In this document: positions 7,942 through 16,544 of the stretch, piece after piece
How positions within the stretch are numbered: the stretch's first letter is position 1
Layout of the letters: every line of letters begins with the position of its first letter
Assembly: GCA_036796255.1 (NCBI GenBank)
Contig: DAIRDH010000036.1
Coordinates: 1-33,614 of the forward strand
Reading direction: 5' to 3'
Source: T3Sed10-241 sp036796255
GTDB taxonomy: Bacteria; Bacteroidota; Bacteroidia; Flavobacteriales_D; Cryomorphaceae
Length of the DNA: 33,614 nt
The notes under the pieces: model-generated
Databases searched by the model: none
The model's input: only the letters and a program-made list of their open reading frames with translations
What the model was told of the DNA's origin: nothing
Position numbers and translations under genes: made by a program

Positions 7942-8541
7942 ATGTCGCTGCAACAAGCCAGAATGTACCTCTGTACCGCTTTGCTGATTTGCCTTTTCGG
8001 CAAAAGTTTGGCACAGGATGCCGACAGTCTCCATGTTTTCCCCAATCCTTTTGCCCAGTCGGCCACCGTCTACTTTGAAATTGTAGAGGCTGACACCATC
8101 TCTTTGCGGGTTTTCAGTATGACGGGACAAGTCGTTCAGACCTTCATTCTATCTACAGTGTTGCCGGCAGGCGCGTACAACTTCAATCTGTATGATGATA
8201 GCCTAGCGGATGGAATGTATCTGGTAAGGCTGGACATCGGGTCGACAAAGTCCAAAGCCAAAAAGGCTCTGAAAGACAGCACTGCGGCGTCAATCAGCGC
8301 CGAGCGCGGCCTGGATGAGATTCTTCTTTTCCCCAACCCAACTTACGACAAGCTGAACATTCCCCTTGCTGGCAGCAAGTCTATTGTGATTTACGACCTC
8401 AAGGGAAAAGTGTTGAAGAAATTTACGACGGAGGAAGAGATTATTTCACTGCAGGAACTCGCCCAAGGCCAGTATTTGATCAGCATCTCGTCTCCAAGTA
8501 CCCCGACGACGAGTATCCAAAGAATAGTGAAAGTTGAATAG
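7942..8541 (+). CDS. Secreted protein made of two tandem T9SS type A sorting-like domains
   Basis: I choose ATG 7942 (199 residues), which begins a good signal peptide (cleavage near residue 24, 'SLAQDADS'); an ATG at 7963 is possible, and a TTG at 7876 would add 22 basic residues. Almost nothing lies between the signal and the first sorting-type module, which begins HVFPNPF at ~31 and runs to ~100. A Lys/Ser linker follows, then a second module from ~127 (LLFPNPTYDK, 'IVIYDLKGKVLKKF', 'LAQGQYLISI') to the end, with the usual basic 'IQRIVKVE' C-terminus. The second module should act as the T9SS export signal. The first resembles the same beta-sandwich fold (FlgD-Ig-like) but is internal. No catalytic cargo domain is visible. 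It starts 115 bp after gldH and may be co-transcribed. Confidence 0.83.
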   Translation: MSLQQARMYLCTALLICLFGKSLAQDADSLHVFPNPFAQSATVYFEIVEADTISLRVFSMTGQVVQTFILSTVLPAGAYNFNLYDDSLADGMYLVRLDIGSTKSKAKKALKDSTAASISAERGLDEILLFPNPTYDKLNIPLAGSKSIVIYDLKGKVLKKFTTEEEIISLQELAQGQYLISISSPSTPTTSIQRIVKVE

Positions 8542-8610
8542 AAGTGGCGCATGATGGTGTTAATATTCCAACAAAGTGCTCTAATGCCTTCTACTATCAA
8601 AAAACAGGTG

Positions 8611-8639
8611 TTGGCATTTCTCAATAAAGTTCAATTTTG
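8611..8639 (+). promoter_or_regulatory. Putative Bacteroidota promoter upstream of the small membrane protein
   Basis: TTG at 8611-8613, an 18-bp spacer and CAATTTTG at 8632-8639 (seven of eight matches to TAnnTTTG). The -7 box lies 44 nt before the ATG at 8683. Spacing fits the group's TTG/TAnnTTTG pattern, but the box has one mismatch. Confidence 0.4.
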
Positions 8640-8682
8640 AAAACCAAACGAAAGACAAAAAACATAACCAAGACATCAACCC

Positions 8683-9234
8683 ATGAAAGCAATTGCCAAA
8701 CTATACCTGAAGATATTTTTACTCGCAGGAGTTTCTTATGGACTTGTAATGCTCGCTTTTAATTGGGCCAATGGCACTCCTTTCGATATTTGGAGATTTC
8801 TTTTTTCGACCTTGTTTTTTGGCATGGCCATGTCACTCCTCTTGGTTTCATTGCACAAATACAGAATCAAGCAAAAGGGAATCCAGGAAATCACACAAGA
8901 CGATTTAAAATTGTTTCATTCCAAAAGGTTCAAAACTAGCTTGACTCAGATTGAATTGCTTGAAAAACTAAAGTCTGATCCCATCATTGCACAAATGAAA
9001 GTGACAGAAATTGAAAATGGTATTCAGCTGAGCTCAGGTATGTCTTTGTACTCATGGGGCGAGAAAATTACCCTCTTGTTGAAATCTGAAGGCTTCGGTG
9101 CATATGAATACGAAGTGACGAGCAGTCCTAAACTAAAAGTAACGCTGCTCGACTATGGCAAGAACCTCGAAAATGTGAAGCGGATTGAAAACCTTATTCT
9201 GGGTGTTGGAGAATTGAGCGGAACGAAAGGATGA
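8683..9234 (+). CDS. Small membrane protein with two TM helices and a soluble C-terminal domain
   Basis: 183 residues with a lysine-rich start and two TM helices at about 10-27 and 38-57 joined by a short loop (WANGTPFDIW). A cytosolic alpha/beta domain follows at ~60-183 ('VTEIENGIQLSSGMSLYSWG', 'ITLLLKSEGFGAYEYEV'). The tail resembles small PH-like or regulatory membrane domains seen in Bacteroidota, but I do not recognise a named family. The strands and alternation of the tail look like a folded domain, and codon use matches its neighbours, so I treat it as real. It has its own candidate promoter and no close operon partner. Confidence 0.72.
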   Translation: MKAIAKLYLKIFLLAGVSYGLVMLAFNWANGTPFDIWRFLFSTLFFGMAMSLLLVSLHKYRIKQKGIQEITQDDLKLFHSKRFKTSLTQIELLEKLKSDPIIAQMKVTEIENGIQLSSGMSLYSWGEKITLLLKSEGFGAYEYEVTSSPKLKVTLLDYGKNLENVKRIENLILGVGELSGTKG

Positions 9235-9317
9235 TTTGCCGAAAATCACGGCCTACTCCTCACAGTAGGATGTGAAATAAACCCATATTTCGCCATCAGA
9301 CTTTCATGGATATGCGC

Positions 9318-9325
9318 TATTTTTG
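9318..9325 (+). promoter_or_regulatory. TAnnTTTG -7 box upstream of the RCC1 gene
   Basis: TATTTTTG is an exact TAnnTTTG match, 25 nt before the ATG at 9351. No good TTG stands at -33 spacing. Confidence 0.45.
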
Positions 9326-9350
9326 AAATGCAATAAACACCTAACTATTA

Positions 9351-10760
9351 ATGATGAAAAATACTTTACACAGCCTTGTCTTTCTGCTATTTGCAACTTT
9401 AGTTCAGGCCCAGCCCACCTGGGTTGACCTGAGCGCAGGCACCCAGTTTTCGGCTGCAATTCGCTCTGACAATACCTTGTGGACCTGGGGCTTCAATGGC
9501 AATGGGCAGCTTGGTCAGGGAAATACCACCTCGCTGCCTGCAGTAACCCAAGTGGGTACTGACAATACCTGGGCTGATGCCGAAGCAGGTGCGGTGCATA
9601 TGTTGATATTGAAAACCGATGGAAGCCTCTGGGGCGTTGGTGGCAATGGCGTATACCAATTGGGGCTTGGCAACACCACACAAGCTACTATACCTCTGCA
9701 AATAGGCACGGACACCGATTGGGCCATCTTAAGCGCAGGTCAGGGCCACAACCTGGCAATCAAAGATGATGGAACCTTGTGGTCATGGGGGTTTAATTTC
9801 AACGGCCAGTGCGGCAATGGAACCACGACCGACGTTCAGGTGCCCACACAGGTAGGCGAAGACAGCGATTGGCTTGCCGTGGCAGCCGGTGGCGGACATT
9901 CACTCGCCATCAAAGCAGATGGCACCTTGTGGTCATGGGGCGTAAATGCTACCGGTCAGCTAGGACTGGGCAGCTTAACCAGCACCAATGAACCTACACA
10001 AGTGGGTACCGATACGGATTGGGTGGAAGCCAAAGCGGGCTTTGAATTTTCAGTGATGCGTAAGAGTGATGGTACCATCTGGTCATGCGGCTTCAATGGC
10101 AATGGTCAACTCGGCCTCGGCAGCACCATGACTGTAGATGCACCCCAGCAAATCGGCAGCGATTTATGGACGGGAATCGAAGCGGGTTCCGCCCACGCCT
10201 TTGCCCTCTCACTGGATGGTGATCTCCATGGCTGGGGGTACAACGAGTTTGGTCAGTTGGGCTTCGAGTCGGCCGGAGCCAGCGTACAATCCCCCACCCT
10301 TATCGCATCTGATACCCCTTGGAGCCTTATCTCGGCCTCGCCTGGATTGGCATCACAGGGTGGTCTTTTCGGCTACCACAGCATAGGCCTCAGAGATCAA
10401 AACCAAGAAATTTGTGGGGCAGGACTGAACGACCAGGGGCAATTGGGGATTGAAGGGATTGTGTTTGTGAATGAATTCACATGCGAGGCAGGTAACATCC
10501 TGGGCGCGAGTGAAGCGGCGCTTGCCAGGGCGGTATTGAAGTGCTACCCCTCCCCTTCCACTGGCGCCATTACCATCGAGAGCAATATGGGCCATGCAGC
10601 AATTCATGTGGTTGATATCAGCGGCCGATTGGTATTTCAGGACAAGTTTGCAGGTGACGAAGCGAAGCTCGACTTGCATTTTCTCCCCTCAGGTATTTAC
10701 AACCTTACATTGAGCAATGAGCAAATCAGGCTATCAGAGAAGTTCGTGATCGCGCGTTGA
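9351..10760 (+). CDS. RCC1-repeat seven-bladed beta-propeller with T9SS sorting domain
   Basis: 469 residues with a signal peptide (cleavage near 20, 'VQAQP'). Seven RCC1-type blades begin with Trp at residues ~24, 74, 124, 174, 224, 273 and 324. Each carries the 'AG..H..A...DG.LW.WG.N..GQLG.G' pattern. The first five blade starts are exactly 150 bp apart (9420, 9570, 9720, 9870, 10020), so the repeats have a uniform length. Residues ~395-469 form a type A sorting domain (LKCYPSPSTG, then 'VVDISGRLVFQ', 'LPSGIYNLTL', basic end). The protein is therefore expected on the cell surface or released through the T9SS. Bacterial secreted RCC1 proteins are thought to be binding scaffolds; the ligand is unknown. 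ATG 9354 is an equally possible start. Confidence 0.9.
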   Translation: MMKNTLHSLVFLLFATLVQAQPTWVDLSAGTQFSAAIRSDNTLWTWGFNGNGQLGQGNTTSLPAVTQVGTDNTWADAEAGAVHMLILKTDGSLWGVGGNGVYQLGLGNTTQATIPLQIGTDTDWAILSAGQGHNLAIKDDGTLWSWGFNFNGQCGNGTTTDVQVPTQVGEDSDWLAVAAGGGHSLAIKADGTLWSWGVNATGQLGLGSLTSTNEPTQVGTDTDWVEAKAGFEFSVMRKSDGTIWSCGFNGNGQLGLGSTMTVDAPQQIGSDLWTGIEAGSAHAFALSLDGDLHGWGYNEFGQLGFESAGASVQSPTLIASDTPWSLISASPGLASQGGLFGYHSIGLRDQNQEICGAGLNDQGQLGIEGIVFVNEFTCEAGNILGASEAALARAVLKCYPSPSTGAITIESNMGHAAIHVVDISGRLVFQDKFAGDEAKLDLHFLPSGIYNLTLSNEQIRLSEKFVIAR

Positions 10761-10909
10761 TTGTGTCACCGAGGCGAATGGGCTGAGGGGCATTTACAGA
10801 AAAATGAGTGGATTAAAATTGACCCACCATCCTCCATAGATCCTTTTATCAGGGCACAACGCCAATGTTGAAGTGGCGCTGGAGAGCCGCAAAACGTAGT
10901 TTGGGTCTT

Positions 10910-10936
10910 TTGCAGTGTGGATTTATCGTAGGTTTG
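10910..10936 (+). promoter_or_regulatory. Putative promoter of the APP1-type gene
   Basis: TTG at 10910-10912 within a TTTTG run, a 16-bp spacer and an exact TAnnTTTG box (TAGGTTTG, 10929-10936), 29 nt before the ATG at 10966. The spacer is slightly short of the usual range. Confidence 0.5.
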
Positions 10937-10965
10937 AATGCAGGTTTGAATCTGCCATGTAATCA

Positions 10966-12114
10966 ATGAATCTCCAAGCCAACCCAAAGAAAACAGCCCT
11001 TGCCTTGCTCTACGCCATCAAGCGAAAGGTAGCCGCCTCAAGGCTCAGGCTTTGGAAGCGGCTGGGACTACTGCGCTCAGTGGTGATTGTGCCTTACCAG
11101 GGTTTTGGCAATGGCAGAGAATTGTTCTTTCTCGGAAGGGTGCTGCGCGCCAGGGGCATCGGGGCATCGGCGCCTGAGGACAGCCGATGGCGCAACTTTG
11201 GTAAAATGTACAAGCGCTTTATGACCCTGAAAATCCCGGGAGCCAAAGTGCAGGCAAGCTACGGAGGCGTGACCCAAACCGCGACCACCGATGAGGAAGG
11301 GTATTTCGAATTCCACATCACACTACCCGAAGCCATTGAAAACAGCACATCATGGCATGAGATTAAGCTGGAGCTGCTGGAGGACTGGTCTGCACACCAC
11401 CACTCAAAAGAGGTTTTCGCCCAGATCTTCGTTCCTTCTGAGCGGGTTGAATTTGGTGTCATTTCCGATATCGACGATACCGTAGTGCCAACCGGAGCCA
11501 CGAGACTTTGGGAAATGTTCAAAACCACCTTTATGGGAAATGCGCATACACGCGCCCCATTTCCTGGGGTGGCCGCTTTCTATCAAGCGCTGTCTAAAGG
11601 GCTCGTGGGCAAGGAAAACAATCCTTTTTTCTACGTCTCAAGTTCGCCATGGAATTTGTACGACTTTCTACAGGAGCTGATGGACATTCATCAACTCCCC
11701 CAGGGCCCGTTGATGCTGAGGGATATAGGACTATCGCGCGCACACCTTATTGCGGGCAGCCACACAAGGCATAAGCTCTTGCAAATTGAAAGGATCTTTC
11801 AAATCATTGCCGATATTCCATTTATCCTTATAGGTGATTCAGGGCAGCACGATGCTGAAATTTACCTGCAGGTTATCAGGAATTTTCCAGGCAGGGTTAG
11901 CATGGTGTACATACGAATGGTAGGTTCAGAAAACAACGAAAACTTGCACGCTTCAGCACGTGAAATCAGGGCTTTGGGAGTTGAAATCAAACTCATCAAC
12001 AATACGGTTGAAGCTGCACTTCACGCGATTTCCAAAGGCTGGATATTGGAAGAAGACATTGTACACATTATTGAAGACAAGTGGGAAGACGAAAGTGAGG
12101 ATGAAACCACTTGA
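10966..12114 (+). CDS. APP1-type phosphatidate phosphatase (DUF2183 family)
   Basis: 382 residues, cytosolic, no signal peptide. Residues ~40-150 form the N-terminal beta-rich domain of this family ('VVIVPYQGFGNGRELFFLGR', 'GAKVQASYGG'). The catalytic HAD-like domain follows. It carries DxDxT as D168-I-D170-D171-T172, where D168 is the expected nucleophile; a second motif 'FFYVSSSPWNLYDFL' (~221-235); and the distal acidic motif G290-D291-S292-G293 with D296. Yeast App1 removes phosphate from phosphatidic acid and related lipids, so a lipid phosphatase role is likely but the bacterial substrate is not proven. The C-terminus is very acidic (EDKWEDESEDE). It has its own promoter-like box and is convergent with the regulator gene. 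Confidence 0.87.
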   Translation: MNLQANPKKTALALLYAIKRKVAASRLRLWKRLGLLRSVVIVPYQGFGNGRELFFLGRVLRARGIGASAPEDSRWRNFGKMYKRFMTLKIPGAKVQASYGGVTQTATTDEEGYFEFHITLPEAIENSTSWHEIKLELLEDWSAHHHSKEVFAQIFVPSERVEFGVISDIDDTVVPTGATRLWEMFKTTFMGNAHTRAPFPGVAAFYQALSKGLVGKENNPFFYVSSSPWNLYDFLQELMDIHQLPQGPLMLRDIGLSRAHLIAGSHTRHKLLQIERIFQIIADIPFILIGDSGQHDAEIYLQVIRNFPGRVSMVYIRMVGSENNENLHASAREIRALGVEIKLINNTVEAALHAISKGWILEEDIVHIIEDKWEDESEDETT

Positions 12115-12129
12115 AATTTTTCTGTGATT

Positions 12130-12426
12130 TCATTCCATGCTTGCGCAATATGAAACACTTGAGCTTGGGCTTTTATCACCGCCCCGGGAGAGTTGCCATG
12201 AATAAAATCGCGGCTCGCTCCCGACATGGCGGGTGCTAGAAAAAAGCCCGAATGTCACAACTTCCGAATCAAACCAATTCCGGAAAGAAAAGATAAAACC
12301 AAGTATACCGAATACCACCAGGGCTCGCAGACCTTCGGTGTCGTTGACTTTGAGCATCGCCACACCAATCAATTCCTCAATGCCGACCGCAATGGGTATA
12401 GCACCAAATATGGCTTTGAGTTTCAC
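12130..12426 (-). CDS. Possible small membrane protein or gene remnant
   Basis: A 98-residue frame in an otherwise empty 390-bp gap, starting at GTG 12426; an in-frame stop lies 7 codons upstream and there is no ATG. It has two convincing hydrophobic helices: residues ~3-25 (LKAIFGAIPIAVGIEELIGV) and ~33-49 (LRALVVFGILGFIFSFRN), with a charged turn between. The second half (from about residue 63) loses hydrophobic pattern and looks non-coding. This fits either a small two-helix membrane protein or the decayed remnant of a larger one. It is co-directional with and 78 bp downstream of the response regulator. No family recognised. Confidence 0.3.
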   Translation of the reverse strand: MKLKAIFGAIPIAVGIEELIGVAMLKVNDTEGLRALVVFGILGFIFSFRNWFDSEVVTFGLFSSTRHVGSEPRFYSWQLSRGGDKSPSSSVSYCASME

Positions 12427-12503
12427 ATCTGAGCCGTAAAAATATTAATGGAGCGAATTGCGCCCCTTAATGACCTGCTTGCCATATCGATAAGCCTGCC
12501 TTA

Positions 12504-13268
12504 CTATATTGTGGCATTGGGGTGAAGCCTGAGTCGCATCAACAGGTCCGCTTTTCGCTGTCTCGATACATTAAGCTCTGCGCCATTTTCCATGATTAAA
12601 GAGCCCCCACCGCTGCGCAACAATTTACTCACCCTTTCCAGGTTGGCAACGTAAGAATTGTGAATGCGGAAAAAATTGCTCTCGGGCAGCATTTGCTCAA
12701 TTTCCTTTAGCGTTTTTGACACCAGCAGCTTCTGGTTACCGGTCATATATATTCGGGTATAATTGCTCTCGCTTTGGCAATAAATGATCAAATCAGGGTG
12801 TACGAAATCTATGCCATGGATGGAGGGCAAAGCCAACTTTCCCACTGAATGTTTTGTTCCGTTAAACTCATCGAAGATCGATTTGAGCTGGTCCATATCA
12901 ATGCGGCTGGTCACGCGCGATGCTTTCTGCAAGGCACTATCAAGTTCGGCGCTGTCAATTGGTTTAAGTAAAAAGTCGATAGCACTTACCCTAAATGCCT
13001 TTACGGCAAATTGATCATATGCAGTTGTGAAAATTACCTGCAAATCATGCATATTCAACTGGTCGAGCAATTGAAAACCATTGAGTGAAGGCATTTCAAT
13101 GTCAAGAAAAATGAGCTCAGGATTTAAACCTGGCAGGGCAGCCAATGCTTCTCTTGCATCATTGAAAACACCTATCACCTGGCATTTTACAACGGCATTT
13201 TTCAGCAACCATACGAGCGTTTCTGAGGCGTGTTTCTCATCATCAATTATAACTACCTTCATGGCCAT
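12504..13268 (-). CDS. LytTR-family response regulator
   Basis: 254 residues with a receiver domain at ~3-120: acidic pocket D9-D10, phospho-acceptor D56 in 'LIFLDIEMPSLNGF', the 'FTTAYDQFAVKAF' switch region and conserved K102 ('LLKPID'). A LytTR DNA-binding domain follows at ~150-250 ('IIYCQSESNYTRIYM', 'LKEIEQMLPESNFFRIHNSY', then the basic 'RQRKADLLMRL'). It is the cytosolic partner of the upstream propeller sensor kinase: the genes overlap by 26 bp (20 bp if ATG 13262 is used), which implies coupled translation. It probably controls expression of its own operon or other surface genes; no target site is evident. Confidence 0.92.
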   Translation of the reverse strand: MAMKVVIIDDEKHASETLVWLLKNAVVKCQVIGVFNDAREALAALPGLNPELIFLDIEMPSLNGFQLLDQLNMHDLQVIFTTAYDQFAVKAFRVSAIDFLLKPIDSAELDSALQKASRVTSRIDMDQLKSIFDEFNGTKHSVGKLALPSIHGIDFVHPDLIIYCQSESNYTRIYMTGNQKLLVSKTLKEIEQMLPESNFFRIHNSYVANLERVSKLLRSGGGSLIMENGAELNVSRQRKADLLMRLRLHPNATI

Positions 13269-16200
13269 CCTTAAGGGGTAAATTTATTGTAACACGCGTG
13301 CCCATTGGCATACCAATATCACTTTGCAGGTCTTCTACGATAACCTCGCATCTAATATTATATATTTTTTCGATTATTTCCAAACGGTTCCCTGTGATAT
13401 TCATGCCCATGGACTCCTTTTTCAATGCCGATTTACTCTTCAACTGCGCGGCCTTCTCTCTGCCTATGCCATCGTCTTCAATGGTTATTTTCAACCTTCC
13501 ATCAACCGGACTTACTGCTATCAACACTTTGCCCGGCGCGTCTTTTTGCATGAGCCCATGCCAAATGGCATTCTCTACAAAGGGTTGGATGATCATGGGT
13601 GGTACCACAAGAGTTTTAGTTTCTAGCGCCTCGGCAATATGAAGCTCAAAAGAAAATTTTCCGTCAAATCGTCCCGATTCAAGTTCAATATAAAGGTGTA
13701 AGGCTTCGAGCTCATCCACCAATGGTATCAATTGGTTTCTGGAGTTTTGCAACACCAGCCTCACGAGTCTCGAAAATTTCACAAGGTATTCATCTGCCTT
13801 TTCATTGCTATTGGTGATGATCAGGTGCCTGATGCTGTTGAGGCTATTGAACAAGAAGTGAGGGTTCATTTGAGAGCGAAGTGCCGATAGCTCCAGGTTG
13901 GCGATGCGTTTGTTAAAGTCAGTTTTCATCCGTGCTTCCCTTCTCACGGCATTGATGCGAAGGGCATAAAATGAACTGAATAAAGCAAGCACCACGAGTA
14001 TGAGCAATGGGGTAAACCACCAAGTTTTCCAAAAAGGTGGAACAACCCGGATATCGAGTGAGAGGATTTCGGGCAGTTGCCGCTTATTGATATCGAGGGT
14101 TTTTACTTCGAAAGTGTAGTTCCCGCCCGGCACATTGGTGAATAAGGCCTTGCGGTCATCGCCTGCCCTTGTCCACGCATCATTGAACCCCTTGAGCCGA
14201 TACCACGTCTCGAGTTCACCTACATGGCTATAATTTATAACACCGAGATCAATCGAGAAAAAATTCTCCTTGTAGGCCAATTCGATACGCTCCAGATCCG
14301 AGTAACACATTTTGGGGTCGAATTCCTGTCCATAGATTTTTATGGAGGCAATATATATCGTGGCTTCGATTTCAGAACCTTTAAGTGCTTCTGGATCAAA
14401 CCAAGCCAACTTCTTTTCAGCACCAATCATGATATGCCCATTTTTCATAAATTCTATTGGGGCGAGTGCGCGCATCAGAGGAACACTGTGCTTTGGCGTG
14501 AAATTTTGGATTTGGCCGGCCATATTCATGTAAGAAATGGCGTCTTTATTACTGATCCATGCGTTTCCATCTGAATCGAAGAGTACGTTGTTTACCTGGT
14601 CATTGGCCACTCCATCAGCTGAATTGATGGTGCGGAAAGTGTATGGTTTCGAATATGGATAGTCGAGTATGGCAATAGATGTATTGGAATCGATAAACCA
14701 TAAGCTGCTGTCAGGGTGGAGCTTTATTGCGTAAACGCCTTTGAGCATGGGTATAGAATCTGCCCGGGTACGGTAGTCGAAATTATCGAAAGCGCCATTT
14801 TCGGGATTGTAAACTGAAAAACCTTCTTCGGTGCCAATCCAGAGCTTCCCATCGGGATCTTCACAACTGCCGAAAACATAATTGGACGACACCAGTGAGT
14901 TCTGATTTTCAGGGTCATGCACCAGCTCGTCCACCACTTGCAGGGCGCTGTCGAGTACAAAAACTCCGTTGTGGCGGCTCGACAAGTAGTACTTACCGCT
15001 GCTGTGCAAGGTAATGTGGTTGTAGAAATGCAGTGAACGCCCATCATCGATATTGGATTTTACCAGCGCTATGTTTTCAGTAATGGTATCTAAAGTAAAA
15101 AGATGATAGGCGCTTAGCAACAGCAGGCTTTGTTGTCGGTAGGGAAGAAATTGCTCCACCCAGAACATTTCGCGGAGCTCATTAGGCCGGTGCCCTTTGG
15201 GCGGAGGAATGATGGTGGTGCTCCTTGTCTGCAAATTGAGTTTGTAGACGCCATCGCCCGCGTAACCACCATAATACACAGTCTGATTGTTCAGTGGGTA
15301 TATGCAGCGGATGTAAAATCTGCCTTCAAGATGAGGCGCTACAGCATCTGTGTTTATGCTGTTTATCCGGTTATTTCTTGTGTGGTAGATTCTAAAACCC
15401 TTATTGGTGGCAATCCAATGCGTGCCATCGACATCGAGCTTCATGGCGTTGACGAATATGTTACAGAGGTCGTCGGGGTAGTTTTTATCACAATTGCCAA
15501 GGAGCTCGACATAACCCGTATTCAGGTCGAGTATGCTGATACCGCGGGTATTGCTGCCGATCCAAAATGAGCTTTCATCCCGTTGCTGTACCAGTTGAAA
15601 ATTGTTGTGGTGCAAGATTTTCGGATCGAATGAGCGCTCTGTAAAATGCGACCATTTTTCAGTTTCGGGGTCGAAGCTGAAAACCCCTCTGCGGAAAGCT
15701 GCAATGTATATTTTGCCATCCTGGCCCTGAATCCCATAACGAAAACTGCGAATAATTTCTTCACCTTTGATTCTAAACTGACTCAGGTCATCATATAGAT
15801 TCCAGTCTCCGGTTTTGAGATTGTGCTTCCACAATCCATCATAAGTGGTGAACCAAAAAATGTCCGGATCATTGTTATCCGGGATGATGTCATTAATAAT
15901 CTTGGTTTGCCTGTCGCGGTAAGATGAGTTCAGCAAAGGTGGATTAATCCGCAAGAAATTATCAGAGTTGGGTTGATATACGCTGAGTCCATCACCATAT
16001 TGTCCTATCCACAGCGTGCCTTTGGGATCGACAGTAAGCGAATGAATGTTGTTGTTTCCGATGCTTGCTGTATCCTCTGGGTCGAAGCGGTAGGAGGTAA
16101 ATATATTTGTTTTTGTGTTGAACTTGTTAAGCCCCTTATCAGCTGTACCTATCCATAAATGCCCCGCAGAGTCGAGCGCCAGGCGCTTTATTTTATTGCT

Positions 16201-16467
16201 GCTCAAAGAAGTGCTGTCGTTGGGTTCATGTTGAAATACGCGTACGGCAGAACCATCAAATCGGGCAAGCCCTTCATTGGTGCCAAGCCACATAAAGCCA
16301 TCATTGTCCTGAACAAAACACGTGACATTGTTCGAAGGAAGCCCATCGTCCGTGGTAATCAACCTGTAGTTGCCAAAGCCGAGCTCCGAATTTTGTGCAT
16401 GCACAATAGCTGCGCCCATCAGCATGGTGAGCATTGTGATTCTGATATGGCCGAACAGGGTTTTCAA
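13243..16467 (-). CDS. Reg_prop/Y_Y_Y two-component sensor histidine kinase (LytS/HisKA_LytS type)
   Basis: 1,074 residues. There is no ATG at the expected N-terminus: the best start is TTG at 16467, giving a signal peptide with K/R then a hydrophobic core ending 'IVHAQ'; ATG 16434 would leave a signal without positive charge. Residues ~30-690 hold two-component-propeller blades ('FMWLGTNEGLARFDG', 'LWIGTADKGLNKF', 'LWIGTEEGFSVYN'). A Y_Y_Y domain follows at ~700-800, then one TM helix at ~813-833 (FTPLLILVVLALFSSFYAL). The cytosolic kinase has phospho-acceptor H870 (QMNPHFLFNSL), an N box near 964 (ENAIWHGL) and a G box near 996 (DDGIGREKA). The extracytoplasmic propeller should bind the signal and the kinase should phosphorylate the LytTR regulator. 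In studied relatives such propellers sense glycans, but these lie beside polysaccharide loci, which is not the case here. Confidence 0.93.
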   Translation of the reverse strand: MKTLFGHIRITMLTMLMGAAIVHAQNSELGFGNYRLITTDDGLPSNNVTCFVQDNDGFMWLGTNEGLARFDGSAVRVFQHEPNDSTSLSSNKIKRLALDSAGHLWIGTADKGLNKFNTKTNIFTSYRFDPEDTASIGNNNIHSLTVDPKGTLWIGQYGDGLSVYQPNSDNFLRINPPLLNSSYRDRQTKIINDIIPDNNDPDIFWFTTYDGLWKHNLKTGDWNLYDDLSQFRIKGEEIIRSFRYGIQGQDGKIYIAAFRRGVFSFDPETEKWSHFTERSFDPKILHHNNFQLVQQRDESSFWIGSNTRGISILDLNTGYVELLGNCDKNYPDDLCNIFVNAMKLDVDGTHWIATNKGFRIYHTRNNRINSINTDAVAPHLEGRFYIRCIYPLNNQTVYYGGYAGDGVYKLNLQTRSTTIIPPPKGHRPNELREMFWVEQFLPYRQQSLLLLSAYHLFTLDTITENIALVKSNIDDGRSLHFYNHITLHSSGKYYLSSRHNGVFVLDSALQVVDELVHDPENQNSLVSSNYVFGSCEDPDGKLWIGTEEGFSVYNPENGAFDNFDYRTRADSIPMLKGVYAIKLHPDSSLWFIDSNTSIAILDYPYSKPYTFRTINSADGVANDQVNNVLFDSDGNAWISNKDAISYMNMAGQIQNFTPKHSVPLMRALAPIEFMKNGHIMIGAEKKLAWFDPEALKGSEIEATIYIASIKIYGQEFDPKMCYSDLERIELAYKENFFSIDLGVINYSHVGELETWYRLKGFNDAWTRAGDDRKALFTNVPGGNYTFEVKTLDINKRQLPEILSLDIRVVPPFWKTWWFTPLLILVVLALFSSFYALRINAVRREARMKTDFNKRIANLELSALRSQMNPHFLFNSLNSIRHLIITNSNEKADEYLVKFSRLVRLVLQNSRNQLIPLVDELEALHLYIELESGRFDGKFSFELHIAEALETKTLVVPPMIIQPFVENAIWHGLMQKDAPGKVLIAVSPVDGRLKITIEDDGIGREKAAQLKSKSALKKESMGMNITGNRLEIIEKIYNIRCEVIVEDLQSDIGMPMGTRVTINLPLKDGHEGSYN

Positions 16468-16544
16468 TGGGTTGTGAATGTAGCCAATTCGCGCATTTGC
16501 GCCTATACAAACTGCATGAATAAATGGAAGTTCTGTTGTTACCG

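Noticed and set aside
9351..10760. Eukaryotic contamination, because of RCC1 repeats
   Set aside because: Bacterial signal peptide, T9SS sorting domain, no introns, and a Bacteroidota -7 box upstream.
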